Of a stretch of DNA of 64,000 nucleotides, positions 8,149 to 17,124 are shown piece by piece. The translations under genes and the position numbers were made by a program. The notes under the pieces are model-generated. The model saw only the letters and a program-made list of their open reading frames with translations, did not search any database and was not told the DNA's origin. The DNA lies in contig NZ_JAMXLX010000011.1 of the NCBI RefSeq assembly GCF_024055605.1, positions 1-64,000 on the forward strand, read 5' to 3'. The number at the start of each line of letters is the position of its first letter. Positions within the stretch are counted from its first letter, which is position 1. The DNA is from Ciceribacter sichuanensis. GTDB lineage: Bacteria > Pseudomonadota > Alphaproteobacteria > Rhizobiales > Rhizobiaceae.

Positions 8149-8741
8149 CAAGAACTTTGGCGCCCCGGTACGCAAAACCAGATCCGGGGCGCGGGCGGTA
8201 AAAACGCACCGCGTACAATGAGAAATAGCGACCGCAGGTTACCCAAGCGTTATTTTTCACGATCTCTTTCAGTTTTTTTCTCTTTTTTTGCAGCCGCGCG
8301 TTGAATGCTCAAGCACGGCGAAAATGCCGTTAGTGGGACAGATAAGGTCTCTTTTCGCAGCGCATTTCCGAGCCCCTCTGTTCTCCGACGAGCTGCCGCC
8401 TATCCATTGGGCGCTGGGCCGCGCTTTGTGACGGCAATTTGGAGCAAAATGAGGCGTTACAATGGGTTGCGGCGGGCATGTCATGTCCGCGAGCGCCTTG
8501 CGGGAGGTTGATTTCTTTTCGGGAACTCGTAGGCTGCCTTCAGTTGCCCTACGGCTTGAACGGGCTGCACCCATAAGGTTGCGCCCCAACGACAATCGCC
8601 GAGGCCGCTATGCGGAAGCCCTGCCGTTCTTGACCCGGCTGTGCGACCGGCCCTCTCGCTATTGGCCTGATCGGGATCCGCAGTAGCCCGACATGCCCGT
8701 CCAGAAAGCTGCAAGAGATTAAGACTGGGAGGTCTTAAATC
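8149..8741. other. Long gene-poor interval upstream of the quaternary-amine importer
   Basis: 593 bp without a convincing gene. Visible features are two T-rich tracts around 8250-8290 and a GGGAGG ribosome-binding site just before the importer ATG at 8742. Reading frames here lack ribosome-binding sites and protein-like composition. A long 5' leader or a small RNA is possible, but no known riboswitch or sRNA fold was recognised. Confidence 0.4.
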
Positions 8742-9740
8742 ATGAAGAAGCTCCTTGCCTCCACCATCCTCGCCGCCGGCCTTTATGCTGCGGCTGGATC
8801 CGCTCAGGCTGCCGAGTGCGGCGATGTTTCCATCGCGGAAATGAACTGGGCATCGGCGGGCGTTGCCGCCTATGTCGACAAGATGATCCTTGAAAACGGC
8901 TATGGCTGCAACGTGACCGTCGTCACCGGCGACACCATGCCGACCTTCACCTCGATGAACGAGAAGGGCGAACCGGATATCGCTCCGGAACTCTGGGTCA
9001 ACGCCGTGCGCACGCCGCTTGATGCAGCAATCAAGGAAGGTCGCCTGCTCCAGCTTGCTCCGCTGCTCAGCGACGGTGGCGTCGAAGGCTGGTGGATTCC
9101 GAAGTTCCTCGCCGACGCGCATCCGGACATCAAGACCGTGCAGGACGCGCTGGGCCATCCGGAGCTCTTCCCGGCACCGGAAGATCCGTCCAAGGCCGCT
9201 ATCACGAACTGCCCGTCGGGCTGGAACTGCCAGATCTCGACTGCCAACCTCTACAAGGCGCTTGGTGCCAAGGAAAAGGGCTTTGAGCTGATCGATACGG
9301 GATCCGCTGCAGGTCTCGACGGTTCGATTGCCAACGCCTTCGAAAAGAAGACCGGCTGGCTTGGTTATTACTGGGCTCCGACCGCCATCCTCGGCAAGTA
9401 TGAGATGGTGAAACTGTCCTTCGGCGTAGAGAACGACAAGGCCGAGTGGGACAGGTGCACCGCCGTTCCTGATTGCGCCGATCCGAAGGTCAACGCCTAT
9501 CCCACGTCCGACGTCTTCACGGTCGTGACCAAGAAGTTCGCCGAAACCAACACCGTCGCCGTCGACTATCTGAAGACCCGTAAGTGGGACAACCAGACCG
9601 TCGGCAAGGTGCTCGCCTGGATGGACGAAAACCAGGGTACCAACGAGGATGCCGCAAAGCACTTCCTCGAAAACTACGGTGACATGTGGACGACCTGGGT
9701 AAGCCCCGAGGTCGCTGCGAAGGTCAAGGCCAGCCTCTGA
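8742..9740 (+). CDS. Quaternary-amine (choline/betaine-type) ABC transporter substrate-binding protein
   Basis: 332 aa. A Sec signal peptide (MKKLLASTILAAGLYAAAGS, cleavage near AQA-AE) precedes an OpuAC/ProX-type binding domain. The mature protein is rich in aromatic residues (MNWASAG, PELWVN, VEGWWIP, WLGYYWAP, MWTTW). These proteins use an aromatic cage to hold the trimethylammonium head group, so choline, glycine betaine or another betaine is the likely ligand. SD GGGAGG precedes the ATG. It is first in the unit with permease (9982) and ATPase (10889), followed after a terminator by bmt. That context favours a betaine/choline methyl donor over an amino acid. Confidence 0.85.
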   Translation: MKKLLASTILAAGLYAAAGSAQAAECGDVSIAEMNWASAGVAAYVDKMILENGYGCNVTVVTGDTMPTFTSMNEKGEPDIAPELWVNAVRTPLDAAIKEGRLLQLAPLLSDGGVEGWWIPKFLADAHPDIKTVQDALGHPELFPAPEDPSKAAITNCPSGWNCQISTANLYKALGAKEKGFELIDTGSAAGLDGSIANAFEKKTGWLGYYWAPTAILGKYEMVKLSFGVENDKAEWDRCTAVPDCADPKVNAYPTSDVFTVVTKKFAETNTVAVDYLKTRKWDNQTVGKVLAWMDENQGTNEDAAKHFLENYGDMWTTWVSPEVAAKVKASL

Positions 9741-9756
9741 TCTCTAAGATATTTGT

Positions 9757-9779
9757 GACGGGCGCGAGGTGCGCCCGTC
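9757..9779 (+). promoter_or_regulatory. Intercistronic hairpin between binding-protein and permease genes
   Basis: GACGGGCGC (9757-9765), GAGGT, GCGCCCGTC (9771-9779): a perfect 9-bp stem just after the binding-protein stop codon, with no T-run behind it. Such hairpins usually protect the 3' end of the upstream message, so that binding protein is made in excess over the membrane components. Confidence 0.65.
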
Positions 9780-9981
9780 CAGTCTTGCTTCGCAGGCGCA
9801 TATGCCGCTTACCGCCATTCAGGCGCCTGCAAGGTCGCAGACAGCACGAATTCCCGTTTGGGAATCCTCTAAGCAATTGTCTGTGGTCTTTCCCGTTTTT
9901 CGCGGCGGTCGCGAAAAGGCGGTAAGGTTCCCGATACGTGGAACCACCCGTCGCTTGGATGGGGTAAAAAAGGGGAACAAG

Positions 9982-10896
9982 ATGGCTTCAGCTATTTGCA
10001 GTTACCTCCCGGAACTGCTCTGTAGATTTCCGTCGATAGACGAAAATCTCATGCGCGAATTCAAGAAGACGGTTGATATCGGCTTCAAGGCTTTCGTGCG
10101 CAACTACACCAATTTCATCGACGTGGTGAAACAGCCGCTTCAGTGGTTCCTGAACTCGCTGGAGTCCTTTTTCGTCAACACGCCGTGGTTCATCATCCTT
10201 GCCCTGATGGTTGCGATCGTCTGGCTCGCCAGCCGGAACATCAAGATCACCATCGGCGCCGCCCTGTCGATGATGGCTATCGGTCTCGTTGGCCTCTGGC
10301 AGGACACCATGGTGACGCTGTCGATGGTCACCGTCTGTACGTTGATATCGATCGTGATCGGTATTCCGGTCGGCATCCTGATGGCTCGCTCCGACCGGAT
10401 CCAGGGTGTCGTCAATCCGGTGCTCGACGTCATGCAGACCATGCCGACCTTCGTTTACCTCATCCCGGTCGTCATGATCTTCGGCATCGGCAAGGTGCCG
10501 GGCCTCATCGCGGTGATTATCTACGCGGTTCCGCCAATGATCCGCCTGACCAATCTCGGTATCCGGCTGGTCGACAAGGAAGTGCTGGAAGCCGCCGATG
10601 CCTTCGGCTCCTCCCCCGGACAGAAGCTCAGGAACGTGCAGATCCCGCTGGCGCTCCCGACCATCATGGCGGGCATCAACCAGACGATCATGATGTCGCT
10701 CGCCATGGTCGTGGTGGCTTCGATGATCGGTGTGGGCGGTCTCGGCAAGAACGTTTTGCAGGCGATTGCCAACCAGTTCTTCACCATAGGCTTCCTGAAC
10801 GGTTTCTCGCTGGTCGCAATCGCCATCATCTTCGACCGGACGAGCCAGGCCTATGGCAAGAGGCTCCAGAAGCACACGGAGGTCGTCCATGGCTAG
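9982..10896 (+). CDS. Quaternary-amine ABC transporter permease (ProW/ChoW type)
   Basis: 304 aa from ATG 9982, which follows AAAAGGGGAAC; an earlier in-frame ATG at 9769 would begin in the hairpin and give a non-family leader. The N-terminal 60 residues (ICSYLPELLCRFP..., then a predicted amphipathic region) precede about six transmembrane helices. The ABC permease contact loop (EAADAFGSSPGQKLRNVQIP) resembles the EAA motif. The sequence belongs to the glycine betaine/proline betaine/choline permease family. It overlaps the ATPase gene by 8 bp, implying translational coupling. Confidence 0.88.
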   Translation: MASAICSYLPELLCRFPSIDENLMREFKKTVDIGFKAFVRNYTNFIDVVKQPLQWFLNSLESFFVNTPWFIILALMVAIVWLASRNIKITIGAALSMMAIGLVGLWQDTMVTLSMVTVCTLISIVIGIPVGILMARSDRIQGVVNPVLDVMQTMPTFVYLIPVVMIFGIGKVPGLIAVIIYAVPPMIRLTNLGIRLVDKEVLEAADAFGSSPGQKLRNVQIPLALPTIMAGINQTIMMSLAMVVVASMIGVGGLGKNVLQAIANQFFTIGFLNGFSLVAIAIIFDRTSQAYGKRLQKHTEVVHG

Positions 10897-11941
10897 TCAG
10901 GGCATTGAAATCCGCGGCCTTTACAAGATTTTCGGTCCCCGCGGCCGGGACTATATCGAGGCCGTCTATCGCGGCATGAGCAAGACTGAGCTGAACGGCA
11001 CGCATGGACATGTCCTTGGCCTCAAGGACATCAACATCTCGATGCCGGCTGGCGGCATTACCGTCGTTATGGGCCTCTCGGGTTCGGGCAAGTCTACCCT
11101 CATCCGCCACATCAACCGGCTGATCGACCCCACGGCCGGCGAAGTGCTCTATGACGGCGTCGATATCTGCCGGATGAACCAGCAGGAACTGCGGGAGTTC
11201 CGCCGCCACAAGACGGCCATGGTGTTCCAGAAGTTTGCCCTTTTGCCGCACCGCACCGTTCTGGAAAACACGCTTTACGGTCTCGATATCCAGGGCATCG
11301 ATCGTTCCGTCAGTGAAAAGACCGCCCGGCACTGGATCGATCGCGTCGGCCTGTCCGGCTTCGAACGGCATTATCCCAACCAGCTTTCCGGCGGCATGCA
11401 GCAGCGTGTCGGTCTCGCCCGGGCGCTGACCAACGATGCAGACATTCTCTTGATGGATGAGGCGTATTCGGCTCTAGACCCGCTGATCCGCGTCGACATG
11501 CAGACGGTTCTGCTCGACCTGCAGCAGGAACTGAAAAAGACGGTTGTCTTCATCACCCACGATCTCGATGAAGCGCTCAGGCTCGGAGACAAGATTGCCA
11601 TCCTTCGCGATGGCGAGGTCGTCCAGCAGGGCAGCGGACAGGAGATCGTGCTGTCGCCGGCCGATGACTACATCACCGCCTTCGTGAAGGAGGTGAACCG
11701 CGGCCGCGTCATCCGGGTGGCGACCATCATGTCGCCGCTGGCTGGTCCTCCCCAAGGTCCCGCTCTGGAGGCAAATGCTGTGCTGGAGTCTGCCGCGCAA
11801 ACGATGACGGCTGCCGGCCAGTCCGTCGCCCATGTCGTCGATACGTCCGGCCAGCCGATCGGATCGATCGACCTGCAGGCGATCATCGCATCGATGGTGA
11901 CACCGAGCAGCCATCTCGATCAGCCTATCGCCGCCGAGTAG
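10889..11941 (+). CDS. Quaternary-amine ABC transporter ATPase (ProV/ChoV type)
   Basis: 350 aa from ATG 10889. Walker A GLSGSGKST, Q-loop MVFQKFALLPHRT, signature LSGGMQQRVGLARA, Walker B ILLMDEAYSALDPLIR and H-loop THD are all present. The FALLPH Q-loop and MDEAYSALDPLIR are hallmarks of the betaine/choline ATPase subfamily. After the core there is a C-terminal extension (about residues 275-350) ending in a partial CBS-like segment (VAHVVDTSGQPIGSIDLQ). In ProV/OpuA proteins this region senses ionic strength, but here it looks short. It is the last gene before the terminator at 11971. Confidence 0.9.
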   Translation: MASQGIEIRGLYKIFGPRGRDYIEAVYRGMSKTELNGTHGHVLGLKDINISMPAGGITVVMGLSGSGKSTLIRHINRLIDPTAGEVLYDGVDICRMNQQELREFRRHKTAMVFQKFALLPHRTVLENTLYGLDIQGIDRSVSEKTARHWIDRVGLSGFERHYPNQLSGGMQQRVGLARALTNDADILLMDEAYSALDPLIRVDMQTVLLDLQQELKKTVVFITHDLDEALRLGDKIAILRDGEVVQQGSGQEIVLSPADDYITAFVKEVNRGRVIRVATIMSPLAGPPQGPALEANAVLESAAQTMTAAGQSVAHVVDTSGQPIGSIDLQAIIASMVTPSSHLDQPIAAE

Positions 11942-11970
11942 TCGTCGGCGCGGTAATTGGCAAATCGCAG

Positions 11971-12003
11971 GCCCCGTCCGCTCCGCGCGGGCGGGGCTTT
12001 TTC
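11971..12003 (+). terminator. Intrinsic terminator after the importer operon
   Basis: GCCCCGTCCGC...GCGGGCGGGGC followed by five T (11998-12002). It separates the ABC importer from bmt, so bmt needs its own promoter. Confidence 0.85.
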
Positions 12004-12021
12004 GGTGAGGCCATTGAAGTG

Positions 12022-12041
12022 ATATAAAGATTTCTTTATAT
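12022..12041. promoter_or_regulatory. Perfect 20-bp dyad upstream of bmt (candidate SahR-type operator)
   Basis: ATATAAAGA (12022-12030), TT, TCTTTATAT (12033-12041): a perfect 9-bp inverted repeat in an otherwise GC-rich region, 31 bp ahead of the bmt start. ATAAAGA/TCTTTAT dyads are, to my recollection, the type reported for the ArsR-family S-adenosylhomocysteine-responsive regulator of methionine-cycle genes in alphaproteobacteria. The dyad is certain, the regulator is inferred. Confidence 0.65.
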
Positions 12042-12072
12042 GGAAATGAAGCTACGATCAGAGGACAAGACC

Positions 12073-13089
12073 ATGGCGACCGCCACCAATCCGCTTTCCG
12101 CACTCCTTGCCGAAAAGGGCGTCCTGCTCGCTGACGGCGCAACCGGCACCAACCTCTTCGCCATGGGGCTTGAAGCAGGCGAAGCGCCGGAGCTGTGGAA
12201 CGAAAGCCAGCCGGAGAAGATCGTCAAGCTGCATCAGGATTTTGTCGACGCGGGCGCGGACATCATCCTCACCAACTCCTTCGGCGGCACGCGTCATCGC
12301 CTGAAACTGCACAAGGCCGAGGATCGGGTCTTCGCGCTCAACAAGAAGGCCGCTGAAATCGCCCGTTCCGTCGCCGACAAGGCACCGCGCAAGGTTATCG
12401 TTGGTGGCTCCGTGGGACCGACGGGCGAGTTGTTACAGCCGCTCGGTGCGCTGACTTACGAAGACGCGGTTGCTGCCTTCGTCGAGCAGATGGAGGGTCT
12501 CAAGGCCGGCGGTGTCGATGTCGCCTGGATCGAAACCATGTCGTCGCCCGAGGAAATCCGCGCGGCTGCCGAAGCGGCGGTCAAGGTTGGTCTCCCATAT
12601 ATCTACACCGGTTCCTTCGATACGGCGGGTCGCACGATGATGGGCCTCGATCCCAAGAACATACACGGCGTGGCGAAGGATATCGGCGGTGGCCCGTTGG
12701 CCGTGGGCGCCAATTGCGGCGTCGGTGCGTCCGATATTCTGGCAAGCCTGCTCGACATGACGGCGGCAGATCCGTCGGCAACGGTCATCGTCAAGGGCAA
12801 TTGCGGCATCCCGGAATTCCGCGGTTCGGAGATCTTCTATTCCGGTACGCCGCCGCTGATGGCCGACTATGCGACGCTGGCCCGCGACGCCGGTGCAAAG
12901 ATCATCGGTGGCTGCTGCGGCACGTCCTGCAACCACCTTGCGGCCATGCGGGCGGCACTCGACAGCTACACGCCGGGTCCCCGCCCGACCATCGAGACCA
13001 TTGTCGAGCGCATCGGACCGTTGCGCAACAAGACGGCTTCCCAGTCGGGCGAACAGGAAGGCAGCCGGCGCAATCGCCGCCGCGGGTAA
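12073..13089 (+). CDS. bmt: Betaine-homocysteine S-methyltransferase
   Basis: 338 aa. Pfam-type S-methyl_trans (homocysteine methyltransferase) TIM barrel. It transfers a methyl from glycine betaine to homocysteine, giving methionine and dimethylglycine. The zinc-binding cysteines are visible: C215 in GANCGVG, and C281/C282 in GGCCGTS. The substrate-side motif DGATGTNLF is at the N-terminus. The C-terminus has an unusual basic tail (EGSRRNRRRG). ATG 12073 follows GAGGACAAGACC; an ATG at 12040 overlaps the operator. The importer upstream supports betaine as methyl donor over S-methylmethionine. Confidence 0.85.
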   Translation: MATATNPLSALLAEKGVLLADGATGTNLFAMGLEAGEAPELWNESQPEKIVKLHQDFVDAGADIILTNSFGGTRHRLKLHKAEDRVFALNKKAAEIARSVADKAPRKVIVGGSVGPTGELLQPLGALTYEDAVAAFVEQMEGLKAGGVDVAWIETMSSPEEIRAAAEAAVKVGLPYIYTGSFDTAGRTMMGLDPKNIHGVAKDIGGGPLAVGANCGVGASDILASLLDMTAADPSATVIVKGNCGIPEFRGSEIFYSGTPPLMADYATLARDAGAKIIGGCCGTSCNHLAAMRAALDSYTPGPRPTIETIVERIGPLRNKTASQSGEQEGSRRNRRRG

Positions 13090-13106
13090 GCTATCGACCA
13101 GCATTG

Positions 13107-13125
13107 ACGCCGGTTCGTCCGGCGT
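13107..13125 (+). terminator. Weak hairpin after bmt
   Basis: ACGCCGG (13107-13113), TTCGT, CCGGCGT (13119-13125): a perfect 7-bp stem 17 bp after the bmt stop. No T-run follows, so termination is likely incomplete or rho-assisted. Confidence 0.4.
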
Positions 13126-13230
13126 TAATGCGTCACAGCAGGGGCGAGCGGCAAGGCTCGGGCAATGTTGGGATGGTCTTCAGCTGTCAATATCGCCTTC
13201 AACCTGCCAGCAAGAGAGGGAGACAGGTCC

Positions 13231-13584
13231 ATGTCCGCCCAGCACACGTCCTTCCCGGATCGCGAGACCGTTGCCGACAAGTTTTCGACCTTGAACGAGG
13301 CCGACCAGAGCTTCCTTGCATTGCTTTTCGAGAACCCGCAACAGGACGAATGCCTGCTTGAGGGCATGCAACTCTATCTCGAACGGGCGACCGAAGCCCG
13401 TTTTCTGAACAGTCTGAAGCTCGAGCGCTCGGGCGAATGGACCGGCCTGCATGCGCCGGCGCGGCTGCAGATCCGGCTGATGGAAGCGGCGCGGTCGAGC
13501 CAGCACCCGGCTTACGCTGCTTTCCGCACCGGCCTGACGCGCTCGGGCGGCCTAGAGCGGGCTTATCCCAAGGCCGCCGTCTAA
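13231..13584 (+). CDS. Conserved-looking hypothetical protein, 117 aa
   Basis: A soluble, mostly helical 117-aa protein with no signal peptide or membrane segment. Charged helices run through the middle (FSTLNEADQSFLALLFENPQ, LYLERATEARFLNSLKLERS). ATG 13231 is preceded by AGAGAGGGAGACAGG, a strong ribosome-binding site. Codon use matches the neighbours. It lies between bmt and the MacAB-like exporter on the same strand, but with spacers of about 140 and 270 bp it is probably transcribed alone. I do not recognise the family. Confidence 0.6.
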   Translation: MSAQHTSFPDRETVADKFSTLNEADQSFLALLFENPQQDECLLEGMQLYLERATEARFLNSLKLERSGEWTGLHAPARLQIRLMEAARSSQHPAYAAFRTGLTRSGGLERAYPKAAV

Positions 13585-13857
13585 GCGCTCCCGGGCCGTC
13601 GCAGCATTGTTTTGAAAGACGGCGCTGTCCCGCGCAAGTATCCGTAGATGGAAACTGGCGCTCCTTTCGCGCATTACCAAGAATTCACTTCAATCTCGCA
13701 GGCGACTGTGGGACACAGCGTAAGACGCGCGAAGCAGTGATGGCATGCTGATCTGTAGTTGACCGACGACGATTTCTGCGAGGAATTGACACGGGTCAAT
13801 ACCGGCGACGCGGTTTCATTTGATACCAGCACGCGAGACAACGAAGACGGATCGGAA

Positions 13858-15150
13858 ATGAGCAGCGACGATAACAGCACCAAGGCTAATCAATCCTCTG
13901 GCGACAGTGGCGATCTCGCAGCCATTCTTGCTTCCGGTGGCGCGCGGAAGAAAGGCAGTCGCTGGCTCTGGAGGGCCGCTGCGATCGTCGTCCTCGTCGG
14001 TGCTGGCTATGGCTATTACGTCTACAGCAGCGAGGCGACAGCCTACACTTACGCTACCTCGCCGGCCACAAAGGGAGACCTGACCGTTCTCGTGACCGCG
14101 ACGGGTTCGGTCGAGCCGACCGTTCAGGTGGATGTGTCGAGCGAACAGTCCGGCACTGTGCGCGAGGTGCTGGTCGACTATAACAGCACGGTCAGGAAGG
14201 GCGAGGTGATCGCCCGTCTCGATACCGCCCGTTTCGAGGCGGATGTGAAAAGCGCCGAAGCCGCCCTGCTCGCGTCCAATGCTGCCGTTGCCAAGGCGGA
14301 AGCCGACATGAATTCGGCACGGGTTTCGATGGAGCGCCAGAAGACCCTCGTCGGTAATCGTGTCTCCACCCAACAGGATCTCGATTCTGCGCGCTACAAC
14401 TACGAGGCGGCGGTTGCGACGAAGGCAAGCGCCGAGGCCAATGTACAAGCGGCCGAGGCTTCACTCGAACAGTCGAAGGTGACCCTGGCCAAGGCAACGA
14501 TCATGTCGCCGATCGACGGTATCGTGCTTTCGCGCGATGTCGATCCGGGCGCCACGGTGGCCGCCTCCCTGCAGGCGCCGACGCTTTTCAAGATCGCCGG
14601 CGATCTCCGCAAGATGGAATTGCAGGTCGATATCGATGAGGCCGATGTCGGTCAGGTGGCCGTCGGCCAGCAGGCGACCTTCACCGTCGATGCTTTCCCC
14701 GACAAAAGGTTTCCTGCGGAAATCACCCAGATCCGCTATGCCTCCGAAACGATCAACGACGTCGTCACCTACATGGGCATCCTGACGGTGCGCAACGACG
14801 ACCTGCTGTTGCGTCAGGGCATGACTGCCACGGCCGACATCGTGGTGCAGGCGATCAGGGATTCGCTTCTGGTGCCGAATGCCGCCCTGCGTTACACGCC
14901 GCCGGAAAGCCTTGGGGCAAGACGCCAGAGCAGCAGCATGTTCAGTCTGTTTCGTCCGCCGCGCATGGGATCGATCACCGCACCGGAACCGGCCGGCGGC
15001 GAGCGCACGGTCTGGGTCATGCGCAACAACGTGCCGACCGCGGTCAATATCGAGATCGGCGCCAGCGACGGCCAGAATACTGTCGTCACCAAGGGCGATA
15101 TTTCCGAGGGCGACAAGCTGATCATCGACGCCACGGCGAAGAGCGGTTGA
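13858..15150 (+). CDS. HlyD/MacA-family periplasmic adaptor
   Basis: About 430 aa from ATG 13858 (a TTG at 13759 would add 33 residues). A cytoplasmic N-terminal tail of about 40 residues precedes one membrane anchor (WLWRAAAIVVLVGAGYGYYV). Then come a lipoyl/barrel-sandwich half (VTATGSVEPTVQVDVSSEQS), an alpha-helical hairpin rich in Ala/Glu/Lys (about residues 130-210), the second lipoyl half (IMSPIDGIVLSRDVDPG) and beta-barrel domains. This is the adaptor of a tripartite ABC efflux pump, linking the permease to an outer-membrane channel not encoded here. Ten bases separate it from the ATPase gene. Confidence 0.88.
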   Translation: MSSDDNSTKANQSSGDSGDLAAILASGGARKKGSRWLWRAAAIVVLVGAGYGYYVYSSEATAYTYATSPATKGDLTVLVTATGSVEPTVQVDVSSEQSGTVREVLVDYNSTVRKGEVIARLDTARFEADVKSAEAALLASNAAVAKAEADMNSARVSMERQKTLVGNRVSTQQDLDSARYNYEAAVATKASAEANVQAAEASLEQSKVTLAKATIMSPIDGIVLSRDVDPGATVAASLQAPTLFKIAGDLRKMELQVDIDEADVGQVAVGQQATFTVDAFPDKRFPAEITQIRYASETINDVVTYMGILTVRNDDLLLRQGMTATADIVVQAIRDSLLVPNAALRYTPPESLGARRQSSSMFSLFRPPRMGSITAPEPAGGERTVWVMRNNVPTAVNIEIGASDGQNTVVTKGDISEGDKLIIDATAKSG

Positions 15151-15159
15151 GGGCGGCCG

Positions 15160-15873
15160 ATGGCAACCCCTCCCCTCATCCAGTTCAAGCAGATTTCGAA
15201 GACCTACGGGCGCGGAGAGGCGACGATCCGGGCGCTGGACCGGATCGACCTGATCATCGAGAAGAATGAATTCGTGGCGATCATGGGCCCTTCGGGGTCG
15301 GGCAAGTCGACGGCCATGAACATTCTCGGCTGGCTGGATGTGCCGACATCAGGCGAATATCTGTTCCAGGGCATCTCGACGTCAGGGCTGGACCGCAGCC
15401 AGCACACGCTCCTGCGCCGCCACATGCTGGGTTTCGTGTTCCAGGGCTTCAATCTGCTTGCCCGGACCTCGGCGGTTGAAAATGTCGAACTGCCACTGGT
15501 CTATCGTGGCATGGAGGCACGTCAGCGCCGACGCCTTGCCGAAAGCGCGCTGGCTAAGGTCGGGCTTTCGGGGCGCGAGCATCATACCACTCAGGAACTC
15601 TCCGGCGGCCAGCAGCAGCGCGTCGCGATCGCAAGGGCAATCGTCACCAGCCCCGCCGTCCTGCTGGCCGACGAACCGACCGGCAATCTCGACACGAAGA
15701 CCAGCCGCGAGATCATGGAGCTGATCACCGGCCTCAACCGCGATCAGGGCATCACGGTCATCATGGTCACCCATGAGGACGATATCGCTGCCTATGCCGG
15801 GCGTAACCTGCGTTTCGTCGACGGACATCTCCACAGCGACAGCTTGAACGGAGTTCATGCCGATGTTCCTTGA
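15160..15873 (+). CDS. MacB-type ABC exporter ATPase subunit
   Basis: 237 aa. Walker A GPSGSGKST, Q-loop FVFQGFNLLARTSAVENVEL, signature LSGGQQQRVAIARA, Walker B LLADEPTGNLDTKT and H-loop MVTHEDDIA. The sequence is of the LolD/MacB/SalX type, where the ATPase works on extracytoplasmic substrates by mechanotransmission. In E. coli MacB this domain is fused to the permease; here it is a separate protein whose 3' end overlaps the permease gene by 17 bp. Substrate unknown (drug, peptide, lipoprotein or glycolipid). Confidence 0.9.
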   Translation: MATPPLIQFKQISKTYGRGEATIRALDRIDLIIEKNEFVAIMGPSGSGKSTAMNILGWLDVPTSGEYLFQGISTSGLDRSQHTLLRRHMLGFVFQGFNLLARTSAVENVELPLVYRGMEARQRRRLAESALAKVGLSGREHHTTQELSGGQQQRVAIARAIVTSPAVLLADEPTGNLDTKTSREIMELITGLNRDQGITVIMVTHEDDIAAYAGRNLRFVDGHLHSDSLNGVHADVP

Positions 15874-17068
15874 AACAGTGAAACTCGCCTCGAGGGCGAT
15901 ATTCCGCAACATGCTGCGCTCATTCCTGACGGTTCTCGGCGTCGTCATCGGCGTTGCCGCGGTGATTGCCATGGTGACCATCGGCAACGGCACGACGGCC
16001 CAGGTCACGGCAGAAATCTCGAAGCTTGGCACGAACCTCCTGTTCGTCCGCCCCGGCCAGTTCGGTCCGGGGCGGGCCAGCACGGATGCCAGGAAATTCA
16101 ACGAGCGAGACATTCAGGCGATCAAGGATCAGATCGGTGGCCTTCGGGCGGCCACCGGCATCAACCAGTCAACCCAGACCGCGATCTACGGCGGTGAAAA
16201 CCACTCGACCACGATCACCGGCACGACCGGCGATTATTTCATCGCACAGGACTGGGATCTCGCAAGCGGTCGCACCTTCCTCGTGTCGGAAGAGCGCGGT
16301 GGGCAGGCTGTCTGCGTCATCGGCGAAACAATCCGCCGGGAATTGTTCGGCTCCACACCGGCTCTGGAGAAGAATATCCGCGTTGGCGCCATCTCTTGCC
16401 AGGTGATCGGCGTTCTCGCAAGGAAGGGCCAAAGCGGCATGGGCAATGACCAGGATGACATCGTCGTCATGCCGCTAAAGGTCTTCCAGCGCCGCATCAG
16501 CGGATCGAGCGATGTGTCGAGCATGATCCTGTCGGCCCGCGACGGTGTCTCCACGTCGAAGGTTCAGGCCGATGTCGAGCGTCTCTTGCGTGAGCGGCGC
16601 AAGATCATTGCCGGCCGTCAGGACGATTTCACCGTCAACGACATGACCCAGATGGCGGCAACACTCACCGGCACGACGACGCTGATGACCGGCCTGCTCG
16701 GCGCGGTCGCTGCCGTCAGCCTTCTCGTTGGCGGCATCGGCATCATGAACATCATGCTGGTCTCGGTGACCGAGCGAACCCGTGAAATCGGCATTCGTCT
16801 GGCGATCGGCGCACTTGAAAAGCAGGTGCTGATGCAGTTTCTCGTCGAGGCGGTGACGCTCTCGCTCGCCGGCGGGATCATTGGAATCCTGCTCGGTCTC
16901 GGCCTTGCCTATGCCGCCGTGAGCTATATGAGCGTTCCCTTCGTCGCAAGCCCCTCGATCATTCTGCTCGCCTTCGCCTTCTCGGCGGCGATTGGAATGG
17001 TCTTCGGCTATTTCCCGGCAAGGCGGGCGGCACAGATGAATCCCATCGAAGCGCTCCGGCACGAATAG
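15857..17068 (+). CDS. MacB-type ABC exporter permease subunit
   Basis: 403 aa. The topology is typical of the FtsX/MacB family: one N-terminal helix after ASRAIFRNMLRSFLTVLGVV, a large periplasmic MacB_PCD domain (about residues 50-270), then three C-terminal helices. The conserved GGIGIMNIMLVSVTERTREI segment followed by GIRLAIGA is present, and the C-terminus is PARRAAQMNPIEALRHE. It pairs with the ATPase at 15160 and the adaptor at 13858. A short stem-loop (17088-17103) sits between it and convergent mfd. Confidence 0.92.
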   Translation: MPMFLETVKLASRAIFRNMLRSFLTVLGVVIGVAAVIAMVTIGNGTTAQVTAEISKLGTNLLFVRPGQFGPGRASTDARKFNERDIQAIKDQIGGLRAATGINQSTQTAIYGGENHSTTITGTTGDYFIAQDWDLASGRTFLVSEERGGQAVCVIGETIRRELFGSTPALEKNIRVGAISCQVIGVLARKGQSGMGNDQDDIVVMPLKVFQRRISGSSDVSSMILSARDGVSTSKVQADVERLLRERRKIIAGRQDDFTVNDMTQMAATLTGTTTLMTGLLGAVAAVSLLVGGIGIMNIMLVSVTERTREIGIRLAIGALEKQVLMQFLVEAVTLSLAGGIIGILLGLGLAYAAVSYMSVPFVASPSIILLAFAFSAAIGMVFGYFPARRAAQMNPIEALRHE

Positions 17069-17124
17069 GCAGCTTGCATTCGAGGAGCCGTGGAGTTCCA
17101 CGGTCCCCTGCCCGCCAATTCGTG

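Noticed and set aside
8269..8595. 108-codon minus-strand open frame in the gap before the importer
   Set aside because: No ribosome-binding site, Arg/Ser-rich composition typical of non-coding GC-rich DNA.
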